Notes: a model not told the origin generated them from the sequence alone. 64,000 nt of DNA from Anabaena sp. PCC 7108 (GCF_000332135.1 NZ_KB235896.1:434001-498000); one strand, 5' to 3'; shown: positions 8,142 through 16,313, counted from the stretch's first letter. Numbers and translations are program-made.

Positions 8142-8921
8142 ATGAATATACCAATCATCACAGTTGTTGCTGGACTTGCTGGCTGTGGGAAAACTACTTG
8201 GATTTGCCAAAAGTTGCAAAATACCGTTTCCCTTGACAATGTAATTTATTATAGTCCTGGAAATGGCAAGGTTCCCATAGACCAAACGCGCATAGCTGCG
8301 GAATTCCCAGAAGTAAAAGTCTTTGGAGACGGACAAGAAATCGAATTTTACACCCAGCTAGAAACCGCCAAACTAGCCTATATTGAACTGGGGTTTTATT
8401 TGGAATTAAGTGCCATTCAGCAAATATTAAATGATGTACCCTATATTGCTATAGCAATTTTACCACCACAGATCCAAGATTCTGAATATCATCATTGGGC
8501 AGAAAAAATTGTCAAAGGTGCAAATATTGATATCAGTATTTCCCCAAGTCAACTTTGGCGCGTTCCCAGCAGTGGTCAAGTAATTGACGAAGATAGTTTA
8601 AATGAATTTTGGTATGAAATTACTCATCATGCTTATGGTCAAGTTACCCGTGCTAAAGGAATTTTTGATGTAGCCGATGGTCGGTCAATTTACGGTGATT
8701 TTGTCGCGGGTATCCCAGCAACAGATTTTCTAGAATTGGACTTACCACGTCATTTAGAAGGCAGACCAGAGCGATTTAGTGGTATGGAAGTATGGGGTAA
8801 AAATTTAGACGAGTCAGCAATTAAACAAACTTTGCAAGATTGTTATTTATCAGACATCGGCATTAAACAATACCAAGAACAGGTTAAACTGATTTTATCA
8901 GAAGGGGAAATAAATCAGTGA
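8142..8921 (+). CDS. COG0523 (CobW-like) GTPase, divergent short form
   Basis: A 259-residue protein beginning with a strand and Walker A loop GLAGCGKTT (residues 11-19), as in the COG0523 metallochaperone family. Unlike the second member at 13520 it lacks the CxCC metal motif and I see no NKxD guanine-specificity loop. The C-terminal half (QVTRAKGIFDVADGR, then ERFSGMEVWG) resembles the CobW C-terminal domain. COG0523 proteins are linked to zinc, cobalt or nitrile-hydratase metal delivery. A Zur-like box immediately upstream suggests induction in zinc starvation. The stop overlaps the GTG start of the next gene (GTGA), so it is co-translated with a metallophosphoesterase-like protein. Metal specificity is inferred only. 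Confidence 0.7.
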   Translation: MNIPIITVVAGLAGCGKTTWICQKLQNTVSLDNVIYYSPGNGKVPIDQTRIAAEFPEVKVFGDGQEIEFYTQLETAKLAYIELGFYLELSAIQQILNDVPYIAIAILPPQIQDSEYHHWAEKIVKGANIDISISPSQLWRVPSSGQVIDEDSLNEFWYEITHHAYGQVTRAKGIFDVADGRSIYGDFVAGIPATDFLELDLPRHLEGRPERFSGMEVWGKNLDESAIKQTLQDCYLSDIGIKQYQEQVKLILSEGEINQ

Positions 8922-9730
8922 AAATAGCGGTAATGTCATGTATTCATGGCAACTCTGAAGCCTTGGATGCAGTTTTATCAGATATAGATCACCAAAAAGC
9001 GGAAAAAATCTTTTGTCTGGGAGATTTAGTCGGATATGGCCCTTATCCAAATGAGGTAGTCACACAAATTCGTTCTTTGGAAATTCCTACTTGTGCGGGT
9101 TGTTGGGATGAAGATATTGTTGAAGGGTTGAATGCGTGTGATTGCAGTTATCCTTCTTTGTTGGCTGAAAATCGGGGGAAAATAGCTCATGAATGGACAA
9201 ATCACCAAATTAATCCTGAAAATAGAGAATTTTTAGCTCAATTACCCCATAGTTTCCATGAAGAAAATTTAGCTTTTGTTCACGGTAGTCCCCACAGCAA
9301 CCACGAATACTTATTACCTGAACTGGACGCTTTTGCCGCTTTAGAACGAGTACTTTCCACAGATGCAGATGTGCTTTTTTGTGGTCATACTCATGTCCCC
9401 TATGTCCGTGACTTAGACGCAAGTAGTTTGCAAGTGCGTGTTCAAAGTCAAGGAACAGCAGCAAGAGAAATCAATTTTACAGCTAACTTGAAACGGATTA
9501 TTAATGTCGGTTCTGTGGGAGAACCTCGACATGGCAGACCCAATGCAACTTATGTGATTTATGACACCGATAATCAAGAAGTGAAGTTGCGGGAAGTTGC
9601 TTACGATTATCAAAAAACCTGTGCTGCAATTATTGAAAAGGGTTTACCTGCTATTTTTGCTTGGCGTTTGTCTCAAGGTTTGGAATATGCTGAAAGGGCT
9701 GATGATGCGACTCATGTTTGTACTAAGTAG
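8918..9730 (+). CDS. Metallophosphoesterase-fold protein with altered ligands (1)
   Basis: A 270-residue protein of the YfcE-like calcineurin phosphoesterase fold, starting at GTG 8918 and overlapping the previous stop by four bases. The second motif (GDLVGYG, Asp36), the VHGSP histidine and the final GHTH (His157, His159) are intact. The first motif, normally S-D-x-H-G-N, reads SCIHGN (Asp to Cys8), and the GNHD/GNHE motif reads GCWDE (Asn to Cys62, His to Trp63). Two canonical metal ligands are thus replaced by cysteine. The protein is unusually Cys-rich (also FCLGD, NACDCS, HVC). It may bind a thiophilic metal such as zinc or have lost phosphatase activity. Its position behind a Zur-boxed GTPase supports a metal role. 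Confidence 0.75.
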   Translation: MKIAVMSCIHGNSEALDAVLSDIDHQKAEKIFCLGDLVGYGPYPNEVVTQIRSLEIPTCAGCWDEDIVEGLNACDCSYPSLLAENRGKIAHEWTNHQINPENREFLAQLPHSFHEENLAFVHGSPHSNHEYLLPELDAFAALERVLSTDADVLFCGHTHVPYVRDLDASSLQVRVQSQGTAAREINFTANLKRIINVGSVGEPRHGRPNATYVIYDTDNQEVKLREVAYDYQKTCAAIIEKGLPAIFAWRLSQGLEYAERADDATHVCTK

Positions 9731-9808
9731 CGATTTACGGTTTTCCAAGAAATAAATTATCTAAGAAAACGAACCGCAGAGGCGCAGAGGGCGCAGAGAA
9801 ATAAGAAA

Positions 9809-10558
9809 ATGACTAAATGGGCGATTTTGAGCGGAATAGAGGGTAATTTAGCGGCTTATGAGGCTGTAATGGCTGATGTTAAGCTGCTGTGTGATGTTGA
9901 GGCTTTATATATTTTGGGCGATTTGGTGGGGCCAAATCCAGATTCTGAGAAGTTGGTAGCAAGAGTTCGTAACCCAAAGCGCGGGGAGTTGGAACCTTTA
10001 GTTTGTAAGGGTTGGTGGGAAGAACAATGTTTTATTCTCCACGGTGTGGCTGGAACTGGGGAACCGACGGAGTTAATGGCTAAGTATGGGGGAGATACTG
10101 TGAAGTTACTTTGGGATTCGGTTTCTCGTCCGACTGTAGAATGGTTGCGAAATTTAGATTTTGGTTTTTTTGAACTTGATTGTTTATTAATTCATGGTTC
10201 AACTGTAGCAATTGATGAAGCATTAACGCCAGAAACGCCTCCTATCCAAATGCTTGACCGTTTGGGACGTATGCAAGCTAATAATTTGTTTTGTGGTCGT
10301 TCTGGTTTGGCTTTTAGATATCAGCTAGAAGCAGGTTCTATTACTACTGGTGTGACGACTTTGGATAGTTCCTCTACTTCTGAAACTGTGGAAATTTCTT
10401 CGCGTCAAGTGATAGGTGTGGGTAATGTGGGCAGAAATCTGGGAGAAGCGATTTATACTGTTTATGATCCAGAGACGAATTTTTTAGAATTTAAAACTGT
10501 GCGTTACCGAGTTGAGAAAGATTATCAGGTTTTGGCTAGGGCAATTTCTGCTGAGTAA
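9809..10558 (+). CDS. Metallophosphoesterase-fold pseudoenzyme (2)
   Basis: A 249-residue paralogue-like protein downstream of gene 8918. The fold-defining order is kept (LSGIEGN, LGDLVGPNP, KGWWEE, IHGST, CGRSG) but most metal ligands are gone. The D-x-H motif is G-x-E, GNHD is GWWE, and GHTH is GRSG. Only the GD motif and the IHG histidine remain. Catalysis by the usual two-metal mechanism is therefore unlikely, and a binding or regulatory partner of the first protein is plausible. The shared W-D/W-E at the third motif suggests both descend from the same altered ancestor. The 78-base gap contains a cgcagaggcgcagag-type dispersed repeat, so co-transcription is uncertain. Confidence 0.75.
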   Translation: MTKWAILSGIEGNLAAYEAVMADVKLLCDVEALYILGDLVGPNPDSEKLVARVRNPKRGELEPLVCKGWWEEQCFILHGVAGTGEPTELMAKYGGDTVKLLWDSVSRPTVEWLRNLDFGFFELDCLLIHGSTVAIDEALTPETPPIQMLDRLGRMQANNLFCGRSGLAFRYQLEAGSITTGVTTLDSSSTSETVEISSRQVIGVGNVGRNLGEAIYTVYDPETNFLEFKTVRYRVEKDYQVLARAISAE

Positions 10559-10726
10559 TTTTGGATCTTGTTTCCCTAACCAGGAGTCAAGATCAGAATA
10601 TTGTATGGATTCTATTTAATTAAGTCAGATATTTTCAATGAATTTGGATAAGATGGACTGATTAACAATCAACTGGTCTGAAAAGATGGTTGGCTTGTTT
10701 TCCCAGTCACAAACTTTTTTCTAGAA

Positions 10727-11098
10727 ATGAACAGAAAATTTATCTTGGCCTTGCTTTCTAGTCCTGTCTTGTTTACGTCTATGCTATCTATGGTAATGAT
10801 GGCTAGACCTGCTCATGCTAGTCAAACAGTTACCCCTGTTGGAACTCATCTTTCTTGCGTTCGTTCTCCCCACTCAGCAACTGTGCGTCAAGTATGTATC
10901 CAGGCGGATAATGTTGCGCCTACGACAGCAAAACCAAAGATGGAATTGGCACAAGTTCAACCTAGTCAAAATCAGCCAGATGAACTAGTATTCACTGATG
11001 CAGAAAGTGATGAAGCGATTAAGTTATTTGGCTGTGATTGCCCAGTTTGCCTAAATGCTGTGCGTCAGTTGCATGGTATGGCACCTTTGGCCGTGTAG
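10727..11098 (+). CDS. Small exported protein with C-terminal GCxCxxC motif (1)
   Basis: A 123-residue protein with a clear signal peptide: basic MNRK, a hydrophobic core, and cleavage expected after PAHA at about residue 32. The middle is low-complexity and polar (Pro, Gln, Thr) with a Cys pair (LSCVRS, QVCIQ). The C-terminus ends in FGCDCPVCLNAVRQLHG, a compact three-cysteine cluster. A second gene at 15961 ends in a very similar motif, so the two form a family I do not recognise. The cysteines could bind metal or form disulfides after export. The gene lies in the region with Zur-like boxes, but no such box was found directly upstream. Confidence 0.65.
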   Translation: MNRKFILALLSSPVLFTSMLSMVMMARPAHASQTVTPVGTHLSCVRSPHSATVRQVCIQADNVAPTTAKPKMELAQVQPSQNQPDELVFTDAESDEAIKLFGCDCPVCLNAVRQLHGMAPLAV

Positions 11099-11212
11099 TT
11101 TGAAAAACCGTATTTATAGATAATCCAACGTTCATAAAGAAATACAACCGAGAATATCTGTCTTCATGATCAGGTAATCTAGCTGGATAATTGAGACAAA
11201 AGGGAAGAAGTA

Positions 11213-11242
11213 AAGAGTCAGAAAGTTAAATTTCTGGCTCTT
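11213..11242. terminator. Hairpin between convergent genes
   Basis: A 12-bp stem (AAGAGTCAGAAA with TTTCTGGCTCTT, one G-T pair) and a 6-base loop lies between the small Cys-motif gene (plus) and psaK (minus). The minus-strand read-out is followed by a T-rich stretch, so it best fits psaK termination and may act in both directions. Confidence 0.6.
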
Positions 11243-11300
11243 AGCTAGAAGAAGAATAACCAATAAATCAATTTAATACCAGCAAAATTGGGACTCAAGC

Positions 11301-11561
11301 TTAGATTCTGCCGATGTTGTGGAGTCCTAAGATGATTCCTGCACCTAAGATATGACCAAAGGAGGTGGTTGCTAATACAGCAGGTAAACCAAAACCACCA
11401 AAGAAATTGGGTGCGGGTAAAGCAGGTTCTGCACTAGGATACTTGATTGTAAATTTGCCAACTGCGATCGCTATAATGTTGGCGAGAATCATGATGATGC
11501 CAACATTGGGAGTCCATTCTAGAGCTGCGGGTACAGTAGCAAGTAAGGTTGATGTCAACAT
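11301..11561 (-). CDS. psaK: Photosystem I reaction centre subunit PsaK
   Basis: An 86-residue protein from ATG 11561, preceded by a good AGGAGAG ribosome site. The frame stays open upstream, but that extension does not fit the family. Two transmembrane helices (about residues 15-38 and 57-80) are joined by a short PAP/FFGGFGLPA loop. The family hallmarks TPNVGIIMILANIIAIA and FGHILGAGIILGL are present. PsaK sits at the edge of photosystem I and contributes antenna chlorophyll binding and state-transition functions. The gene is monocistronic, with a likely terminator at 11213-11242 and a promoter region upstream to about 11760. Confidence 0.92.
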   Translation of the reverse strand: MLTSTLLATVPAALEWTPNVGIIMILANIIAIAVGKFTIKYPSAEPALPAPNFFGGFGLPAVLATTSFGHILGAGIILGLHNIGRI

Positions 11562-11845
11562 CGGTTTCTCTCCTGAGATTATGGAATCATTGACAATATA
11601 ATCTTCAAAATTCGCCTTAAAAATCAACAAAAAGCCCATTTTTGCAGCAATATTTAACAGTTGTTGCCAATACTTAATATAAACAATTACTTTACGGATG
11701 CCATTTGGTCATCAGCAATACAATTACCAAATGAATTGTCTTGTTTTGACGGAGAAGACAATGAGCAATCGCTAAACTGAATAAGAGCGATCGCTCTCCA
11801 GATAATTTAAACTCAAGATGAGACTGACTATTTATTTACTCTATT

Positions 11846-12280
11846 ATGTCCTCAAGTATTGATTCCTTACCACCTGCTTTAGCTAAAATCGTCCAACGCT
11901 TCCAACGTGCTACCGAACCAAAGCGACGTTACGAACAGTTAATTTGGTATGCTCAAAAGTTGCCAGAGTTTCCCGAAGCTGATAAATTACCCGAAAACAA
12001 AGTTCCTGGTTGCGTCTCACAGGTATATGTGACAGCATCACTGGATGATGGGAAAGTTGTTTTTCAGGGAGATTCTGATTCCCAGCTAACTAAGGGATTA
12101 TTAGCGCTGTTAATCGAAGGATTAAACGGACTAGCACCAACCGAAATTGTCCAATTAACTCCTGATTTTATTCAAGCTACTGGTTTAAATGTTAGCTTGA
12201 CACCTTCCCGCGCTAACGGTTTTTACAACATTTTCAAAACCATGCAGAAAAAAGCTTTGGAATGTAAGTTAGAGAATTAG
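11846..12280 (+). CDS. sufE: SufE family sulfur acceptor
   Basis: A 144-residue protein of the SufE/CsdE family. It takes persulfide sulfur from the cysteine desulfurase SufS and stimulates it for iron-sulfur cluster assembly. The sulfur-accepting cysteine lies in the hallmark KVPGCVSQVYV (Cys56). Other family elements are RYEQLIWYAQKLP near residue 29-40 and the LTPSRANGFYNIF block near the C-terminus. Its length is typical. It stands alone, without suf operon genes beside it, as usual for cyanobacterial sufE. Downstream comes a G-rich degenerate repeat and a large heptamer array. Confidence 0.92.
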   Translation: MSSSIDSLPPALAKIVQRFQRATEPKRRYEQLIWYAQKLPEFPEADKLPENKVPGCVSQVYVTASLDDGKVVFQGDSDSQLTKGLLALLIEGLNGLAPTEIVQLTPDFIQATGLNVSLTPSRANGFYNIFKTMQKKALECKLEN

Positions 12281-12334
12281 GACGCGGAGAAGAAGAGACG
12301 CGGGGACGCGGAGAGGGGGAGACACGGAGGAATG

Positions 12335-12559
12335 ACCAATCACCAATCACCAATCACCAATCACCAATCACCAATCACCAATCACCAATTACCAATTACC
12401 AATTACCAATTACCAATTACCAATTACCAATCACCAATCACCAATCACCAATCACCAATCACCAATCACCAATTACCAATTACCAATTACCAATTACCAA
12501 TTACCAATTACCAATCACCAATCACCAATCACCAATCACCAATTACCAATTACCAATTA
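12335..12559. repeat. Large heptamer tandem array (ACCAATC/ACCAATT)
   Basis: About 32 tandem copies of a 7-bp unit alternate in blocks of ACCAATC and ACCAATT. Because 7 is not a multiple of 3, the array reads open in several frames and produces a false protein of repeated TNHQSPI/TNYQLPI. It resembles the STRR heptanucleotide repeats of heterocyst-forming cyanobacteria and abuts the start of the hydrolase gene at 12567. The 45 bases before it (about 12286-12330) are a degenerate GACGCGGAGA-type repeat also seen at 19498-19611. Confidence 0.92.
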
Positions 12560-12566
12560 AATCAAG

Positions 12567-13475
12567 ATGTCTACCAATTTATTAACAAAACCTGCTGGTG
12601 CATTTGGTGGTGAAGTTCAAGAATTTCTCTGGAATTGGGAAAATCAGCAATTGCAGGTGATTTATGAAACTCTTGGCCAAGGTTCTCCGCTTTTGTTGCT
12701 TCCCGCATTTAGTAGTGTTTCTACAAGGGGAGAAATGGGAGAACTTGCTAAATTACTCGCTTCCCATTTTCAAGTTACCGCGTTAGACTGGCCAGGTTTT
12801 GGGGAATCGTCCCGACTAAAATTAGATTACAACTCGGCAATATATCAGCAATTTTTGGCAGATTTCGTGAAATCTGTGTTTAGTATCCCTATTATTGTAG
12901 TTGCTGCTGGTCATGCTGCTGGTTATGTGCTGCAACTAGCCGTTAAACAGCCAAATGCTTTTTCGCGGATTGTTCTAGTAGCACCAACTTGGCGTGGTCC
13001 TCTACCGACAATGGGAGCAAATCCAAATATAGCTGCTATGGTGAGGGGATTAGTACAAACGCCTATTCTCGGTCAAGCACTTTATAAACTTAACACTACC
13101 CCATCTTTCTTAAGTTGGATGTACAGCCGCCATGTCTTCACCGACACAGCGAAACTTACACCCAGTTTCATCACCGAAAAATGGCAAAGCACTCAACAAC
13201 CAAACGCCAGATTTGCTTCTGCGGCCTTTGTCACCGGCAATATAGATACTATTCATAGTCAATCAGAGTTTCTATACCTAGCACAGTCCTTATCTGCCCC
13301 ACTAATGGCGGTAATTAGCGAATCTAGCCCCCCGAAGTCACGACAAGAAATGGACGCATTGGCAGCTTTACCAGGCGTTAGCAGCGTTGTAGTTCCTGGT
13401 TCTTTGGGACTGCATGAAGAATACCCAGCAGTAGTTTTTGAGGCAATATTACCATTTTTAACAAGGGTGTGTTAG
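12567..13475 (+). CDS. Alpha/beta-hydrolase fold protein lacking the nucleophile serine
   Basis: A 302-residue alpha/beta-hydrolase with the fold's landmarks: LLLLPAFSS near residue 48-57 as oxyanion loop, ALDWPGFGES near 72-81, and a terminal LHEEYP with the catalytic-type His283. The nucleophile elbow, usually G-x-S-x-G, reads GHAAG with Ala117, so the standard serine is absent. A helical cap region spans about 145-230. Either it is a non-hydrolytic family member or it uses different chemistry. The start ATG 12567 sits directly after the heptamer array, and its ribosome site would lie in repeat-derived sequence. The stop is three bases before the Zur-like box of the next gene, so the genes are probably separately controlled. 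Confidence 0.75.
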   Translation: MSTNLLTKPAGAFGGEVQEFLWNWENQQLQVIYETLGQGSPLLLLPAFSSVSTRGEMGELAKLLASHFQVTALDWPGFGESSRLKLDYNSAIYQQFLADFVKSVFSIPIIVVAAGHAAGYVLQLAVKQPNAFSRIVLVAPTWRGPLPTMGANPNIAAMVRGLVQTPILGQALYKLNTTPSFLSWMYSRHVFTDTAKLTPSFITEKWQSTQQPNARFASAAFVTGNIDTIHSQSEFLYLAQSLSAPLMAVISESSPPKSRQEMDALAALPGVSSVVVPGSLGLHEEYPAVVFEAILPFLTRVC

Positions 13476-13477
13476 AC

Positions 13478-13492
13478 AGATAATGATTATCA
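13478..13492. promoter_or_regulatory. Putative Zur box
   Basis: AGATAATGATTATCA matches the 7-1-7 palindrome TGATAATnATTATCA at 13 of 14 defined positions. It lies 27 bases upstream of the ATG of a CobW/COG0523 gene, between the hydrolase stop and that start. This is the position expected for a repressor site that responds to zinc. The palindrome is seen directly; the regulator is inferred from the motif. Confidence 0.75.
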
Positions 13493-13519
13493 ACAAATCA
13501 TCAAATTTGGTTTAAGATT

Positions 13520-14491
13520 ATGATGGCTTCAGAAACATTAACGACCGTGCCTGTAACCGTTTTAACTGGCTATTTAGGTGCAGGTAAAACCACTCTACTC
13601 AATCACATTCTGACTTACGAACACGGTAAAAAAGTTGCTGTCATCGTCAATGAATTTGGGGAAGTAGGCATTGATAATCAACTAGTTATTGATGCAGATG
13701 AAGAAATCTTTGAAATGAACAATGGCTGTATTTGTTGTACAGTTCGGGGTGACTTAATTCGCATCATCGGCAATTTGATGAAGCGTCGTGATAAATTTGA
13801 CCATTTAGTAATTGAAACCACTGGATTAGCAGATCCTGCACCTGTAATTCAGACATTTTTTGTAGATGAAGATATGCAGAGTCAATTGTCATTAGATGCA
13901 GTAGTTACAGTTGTCGATGCCAAGCATATTTGGCAACATTGGGAAGCAGATGAAGCCCAAGAACAAATTGCATTTGCTGATGTAATTTTATTGAATAAAA
14001 CCGATTTAGTCACCCCAGAAAATTTACAAGAATTAGAAAAGCGGATTCGGTCGATGAATGCGATCGCTAAAATCTACCGCACCCAAAACTCAGAATTAGG
14101 AATGGATGCATTATTAGGTGTAAAAGCCTTTGATTTAGACCGCGCTTTAGAAATTGACCCCAACTTCTTAGGTGAAGATGCCCATGTACATGATGAAAGC
14201 GTTTATTCTGTAGCTTTTGTAGAAAAAGGCGAAATAGACGGACAAAAATTAAACGAATGGTTAAGTGAATTATTACGTACTCAAGGACCAGATATCTTTC
14301 GCATGAAAGGCATTTTAAACATTGCAGGAGAAGATGATCGCTTTGTTTTTCAAGGAGTACACATGATATTTGATGGTAAACCAGATAGACCTTGGAAAGC
14401 CAGCGAAACCCGGAAAAATGAACTTGTATTTATTGGTCGGAATCTTGATGAAGCTAAATTAAAACAAGATTTTCTAGCCTGTCTGGTGTAA
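13520..14491 (+). CDS. CobW/COG0523 GTP-dependent metallochaperone
   Basis: A 323-residue protein with all expected motifs: Walker A GYLGAGKTT (17-25), the NEFGE loop (44-48), the metal-binding GCICC (Cys70, Cys72, Cys73), ETTGLADP near 107, NKTD guanine loop (159-162), and a CobW C-terminal domain from about 230. There is a short AHVHDE linker rather than a long His-rich stretch. COG0523 proteins deliver metal to client enzymes using GTP. The Zur-like box upstream points to a zinc-starvation role, as proposed for ZNG1/ZagA-type members. A WD40 gene follows after a gap holding an inverted-repeat element. The identity as COG0523 is sure and the client protein unknown. Confidence 0.92.
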   Translation: MMASETLTTVPVTVLTGYLGAGKTTLLNHILTYEHGKKVAVIVNEFGEVGIDNQLVIDADEEIFEMNNGCICCTVRGDLIRIIGNLMKRRDKFDHLVIETTGLADPAPVIQTFFVDEDMQSQLSLDAVVTVVDAKHIWQHWEADEAQEQIAFADVILLNKTDLVTPENLQELEKRIRSMNAIAKIYRTQNSELGMDALLGVKAFDLDRALEIDPNFLGEDAHVHDESVYSVAFVEKGEIDGQKLNEWLSELLRTQGPDIFRMKGILNIAGEDDRFVFQGVHMIFDGKPDRPWKASETRKNELVFIGRNLDEAKLKQDFLACLV

Positions 14492-14543
14492 ATCCAAATA
14501 TTCTCTCTTCGTAAGTATTCAGCCATAGCACTTGTTCATACCC

Positions 14544-14609
14544 AGATCCCCGACTTCTGACATCAATTTATAATTTGTGGACACAATAAACAAAAGAAGT
14601 CGGGGATCT
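14544..14609. mobile_element. Inverted-repeat element (agatccccgacttct)
   Basis: Perfect 15-bp inverted repeats, AGATCCCCGACTTCT at 14544-14558 and AGAAGTCGGGGATCT at 14595-14609, enclose 36 bases. The element lies in the 362-base gap between the CobW gene and the WD40 gene. It looks like a dispersed miniature element, and could also form a strong hairpin that ends transcription after the CobW gene. The rest of the gap (14610-14853) contains a degenerate palindromic repeat near 14660-14700 and no gene. Confidence 0.7.
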
Positions 14610-14853
14610 TATTGCCCTACCTGAATTCTTACCTCTCTTCTTCCTTCTTCCTTCGCGATCTTCGCGCCTATCCCTACGGGACACTGCGTGAACGCGGTTC
14701 AATAAATCATATTCTCAGATGCAAATCGAGGTATTAGAAATAAAATGTAAAACTAGGCGTTGGTGAATAAAAATGATAAATTTATATCCTAAATCAACAA
14801 CGCCATTTTCTTTTCGTTTAGTAAAAAAATAATATTGTCCATCATATCCAGAC

Positions 14854-15909
14854 ATGAACCCTACAACTAATAAATCTCCAGAATTTACAGCTTACTATTC
14901 AGGTCAGCTTGCAGATTATGTAACATCTTTAACTTGGTCAAACCAAGGAGAAAAACTAGCTGCAACTTCCGCTGCTGGAGAAGTTATCCTCTGGGAAAAT
15001 AGCGAAATTACAACCTTACAAACTGCCACAAATAAATCAGTAGATTGCGTGGCATTTTCTGCCGATAGTAAATATTTAGCCGTCGGTGGACAAGATGGAA
15101 AAGTGAAAATCTGGCGAGAAAATCAATTAATTACCACTTTAGAAAACGCCCCGGCTTGGGTTGATAAATTAGCTTGGAATCATACCAACAACCAACTAGC
15201 ATTTAGTTTAGGGCGTTACGTCCAGGTATGGGATGCATACACATCAGAAATTATCATCACCCTCAATTTTGAAAACTCATCAATTTTAGGAATTGATTGG
15301 CGTAAAGATGGGCAATATTTAGCCATTAGCGGTTATCAAGGAGTAAAAATTTGGAATACTCAAGATTGGGATGAAGAACCTTATATTTTAGCCACGACTA
15401 CAGTGAGTGTAGCAATGGCTTGGTCTCCTGACGGCAAATACTTAGCTTCTGGCAATATGGATCGTAGTATCACCGTCTTGGAATGGGGAAATCCCGATCC
15501 TTGGGTAATGCGAGGCTTTCCGGGGAAAATTCGCCAATTAGCTTGGTCAGAAGCCACTACAGCCGTTGGTGCGCCACTTTTAGCCTCTTCCAGTGTTGAG
15601 GGCGTAGTCGTTTGGGAAAAATCAGAGGATGAGTCATTGGGTTGGGAATCGCGCATATTGACTAATCATGTGGATATAATTAATGCGATCGCATTCGCAC
15701 CTTCAAGTTTTCTTCTCGCTTCCGCAGCAGCTGATGGTTGGCTGTGCTTGTGGAACCAAGCCACCGAAGTATCCCAAATTCTCACAGGTGTCCATGCTGG
15801 ATTTTCTACCCTAGCTTGGCATCCCAGTAGGAGTGGAGTTTCCCCACCCTTAATCGCCGCAGGTGGGGAACAAGGGGAACTACTTATTTGGTCAAAAACT
15901 ACTGACTAA
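14854..15909 (+). CDS. WD40 repeat protein
   Basis: A 351-residue protein made almost wholly of WD40 repeats. About seven can be counted by the recurring pattern of a W-S/D-P-D-G-K-x-L-A-x-x turn and a closing W (for example FSADSKYLAVGG...VKIW, WSPDGKYLASG, FAPSSFLLASAAADGWLCLW). This suggests one seven-bladed propeller without extra domains, signal peptide or membrane helix. Such proteins act as scaffolds. It follows the Zur-boxed CobW gene and precedes a small GCxCxxC protein and a ZnuA-like gene, so a role in metal handling is possible but unproven. No Zur-type site was found directly upstream. Confidence 0.85.
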   Translation: MNPTTNKSPEFTAYYSGQLADYVTSLTWSNQGEKLAATSAAGEVILWENSEITTLQTATNKSVDCVAFSADSKYLAVGGQDGKVKIWRENQLITTLENAPAWVDKLAWNHTNNQLAFSLGRYVQVWDAYTSEIIITLNFENSSILGIDWRKDGQYLAISGYQGVKIWNTQDWDEEPYILATTTVSVAMAWSPDGKYLASGNMDRSITVLEWGNPDPWVMRGFPGKIRQLAWSEATTAVGAPLLASSSVEGVVVWEKSEDESLGWESRILTNHVDIINAIAFAPSSFLLASAAADGWLCLWNQATEVSQILTGVHAGFSTLAWHPSRSGVSPPLIAAGGEQGELLIWSKTTD

Positions 15910-15960
15910 TCACTAATAATTGGCTATGCTGTATCAGCAGCGGCCTCTAAAGTGTGAACT

Positions 15961-16224
15961 ATGAACATAGCCAAACTGATTTTGCTTGCTTGTCCTGTTT
16001 TTCTGGCATCTCTGCTACTGGTAGCTAATCCAGCCCATGCATTGGGTAGAAACGGAGTCATCACTCTAGCTACACCATCTGCACACAACAATATTGAAAT
16101 AACAGCACCAAATTTTGGTTTAGTAACCAATCCAATTATTGATCAATTAGGTTGCGGTTGCTCAACTTGTGTTCAGGCTAAATTTCAGATGTTACAAGGT
16201 CAGTTACCTGCTGCTGGCTTTTAG
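15961..16224 (+). CDS. Small exported protein with C-terminal GCxCxxC motif (2)
   Basis: An 87-residue protein with a signal peptide (MNIAK, hydrophobic core, predicted cleavage after AHA near residue 27). A short polar middle follows, and then a C-terminal LGCGCSTCVQAKFQMLQG. The three cysteines and the following helix with a closing L-x-G match the C-terminus of the protein at 10727, while the rest differs. It is therefore the second member of an apparently unrecognised family. A strong terminator follows at 16252. The neighbours are a WD40 gene and a metal-binding lipoprotein gene, which favours metal binding over a purely structural disulfide role. Confidence 0.65.
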   Translation: MNIAKLILLACPVFLASLLLVANPAHALGRNGVITLATPSAHNNIEITAPNFGLVTNPIIDQLGCGCSTCVQAKFQMLQGQLPAAGF

Positions 16225-16251
16225 TAAAGTTAGGAGTTATGAAAATTTCCT

Positions 16252-16277
16252 AGGCACAGCATGACTGTGCCTTTATT
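16252..16277 (+). terminator. Intrinsic terminator
   Basis: A perfect 8-bp stem (AGGCACAG with CTGTGCCT), a five-base loop and a following TTATT stretch lie 27 bases after the stop of the small Cys-motif gene. They separate it from the ZnuA-like gene. Confidence 0.75.
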
Positions 16278-16313
16278 AATTTGAGATATGTAAGTTTTCA
16301 GGATAATTAGAGG

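Noticed and set aside
12332-12613. Open frame encoding repeated TNHQSPI/TNYQLPI
   Set aside because: It is the translation of a 7-bp tandem repeat (21 bases equal seven codons), which stays open by its own periodicity. No ribosome site or domain supports it.
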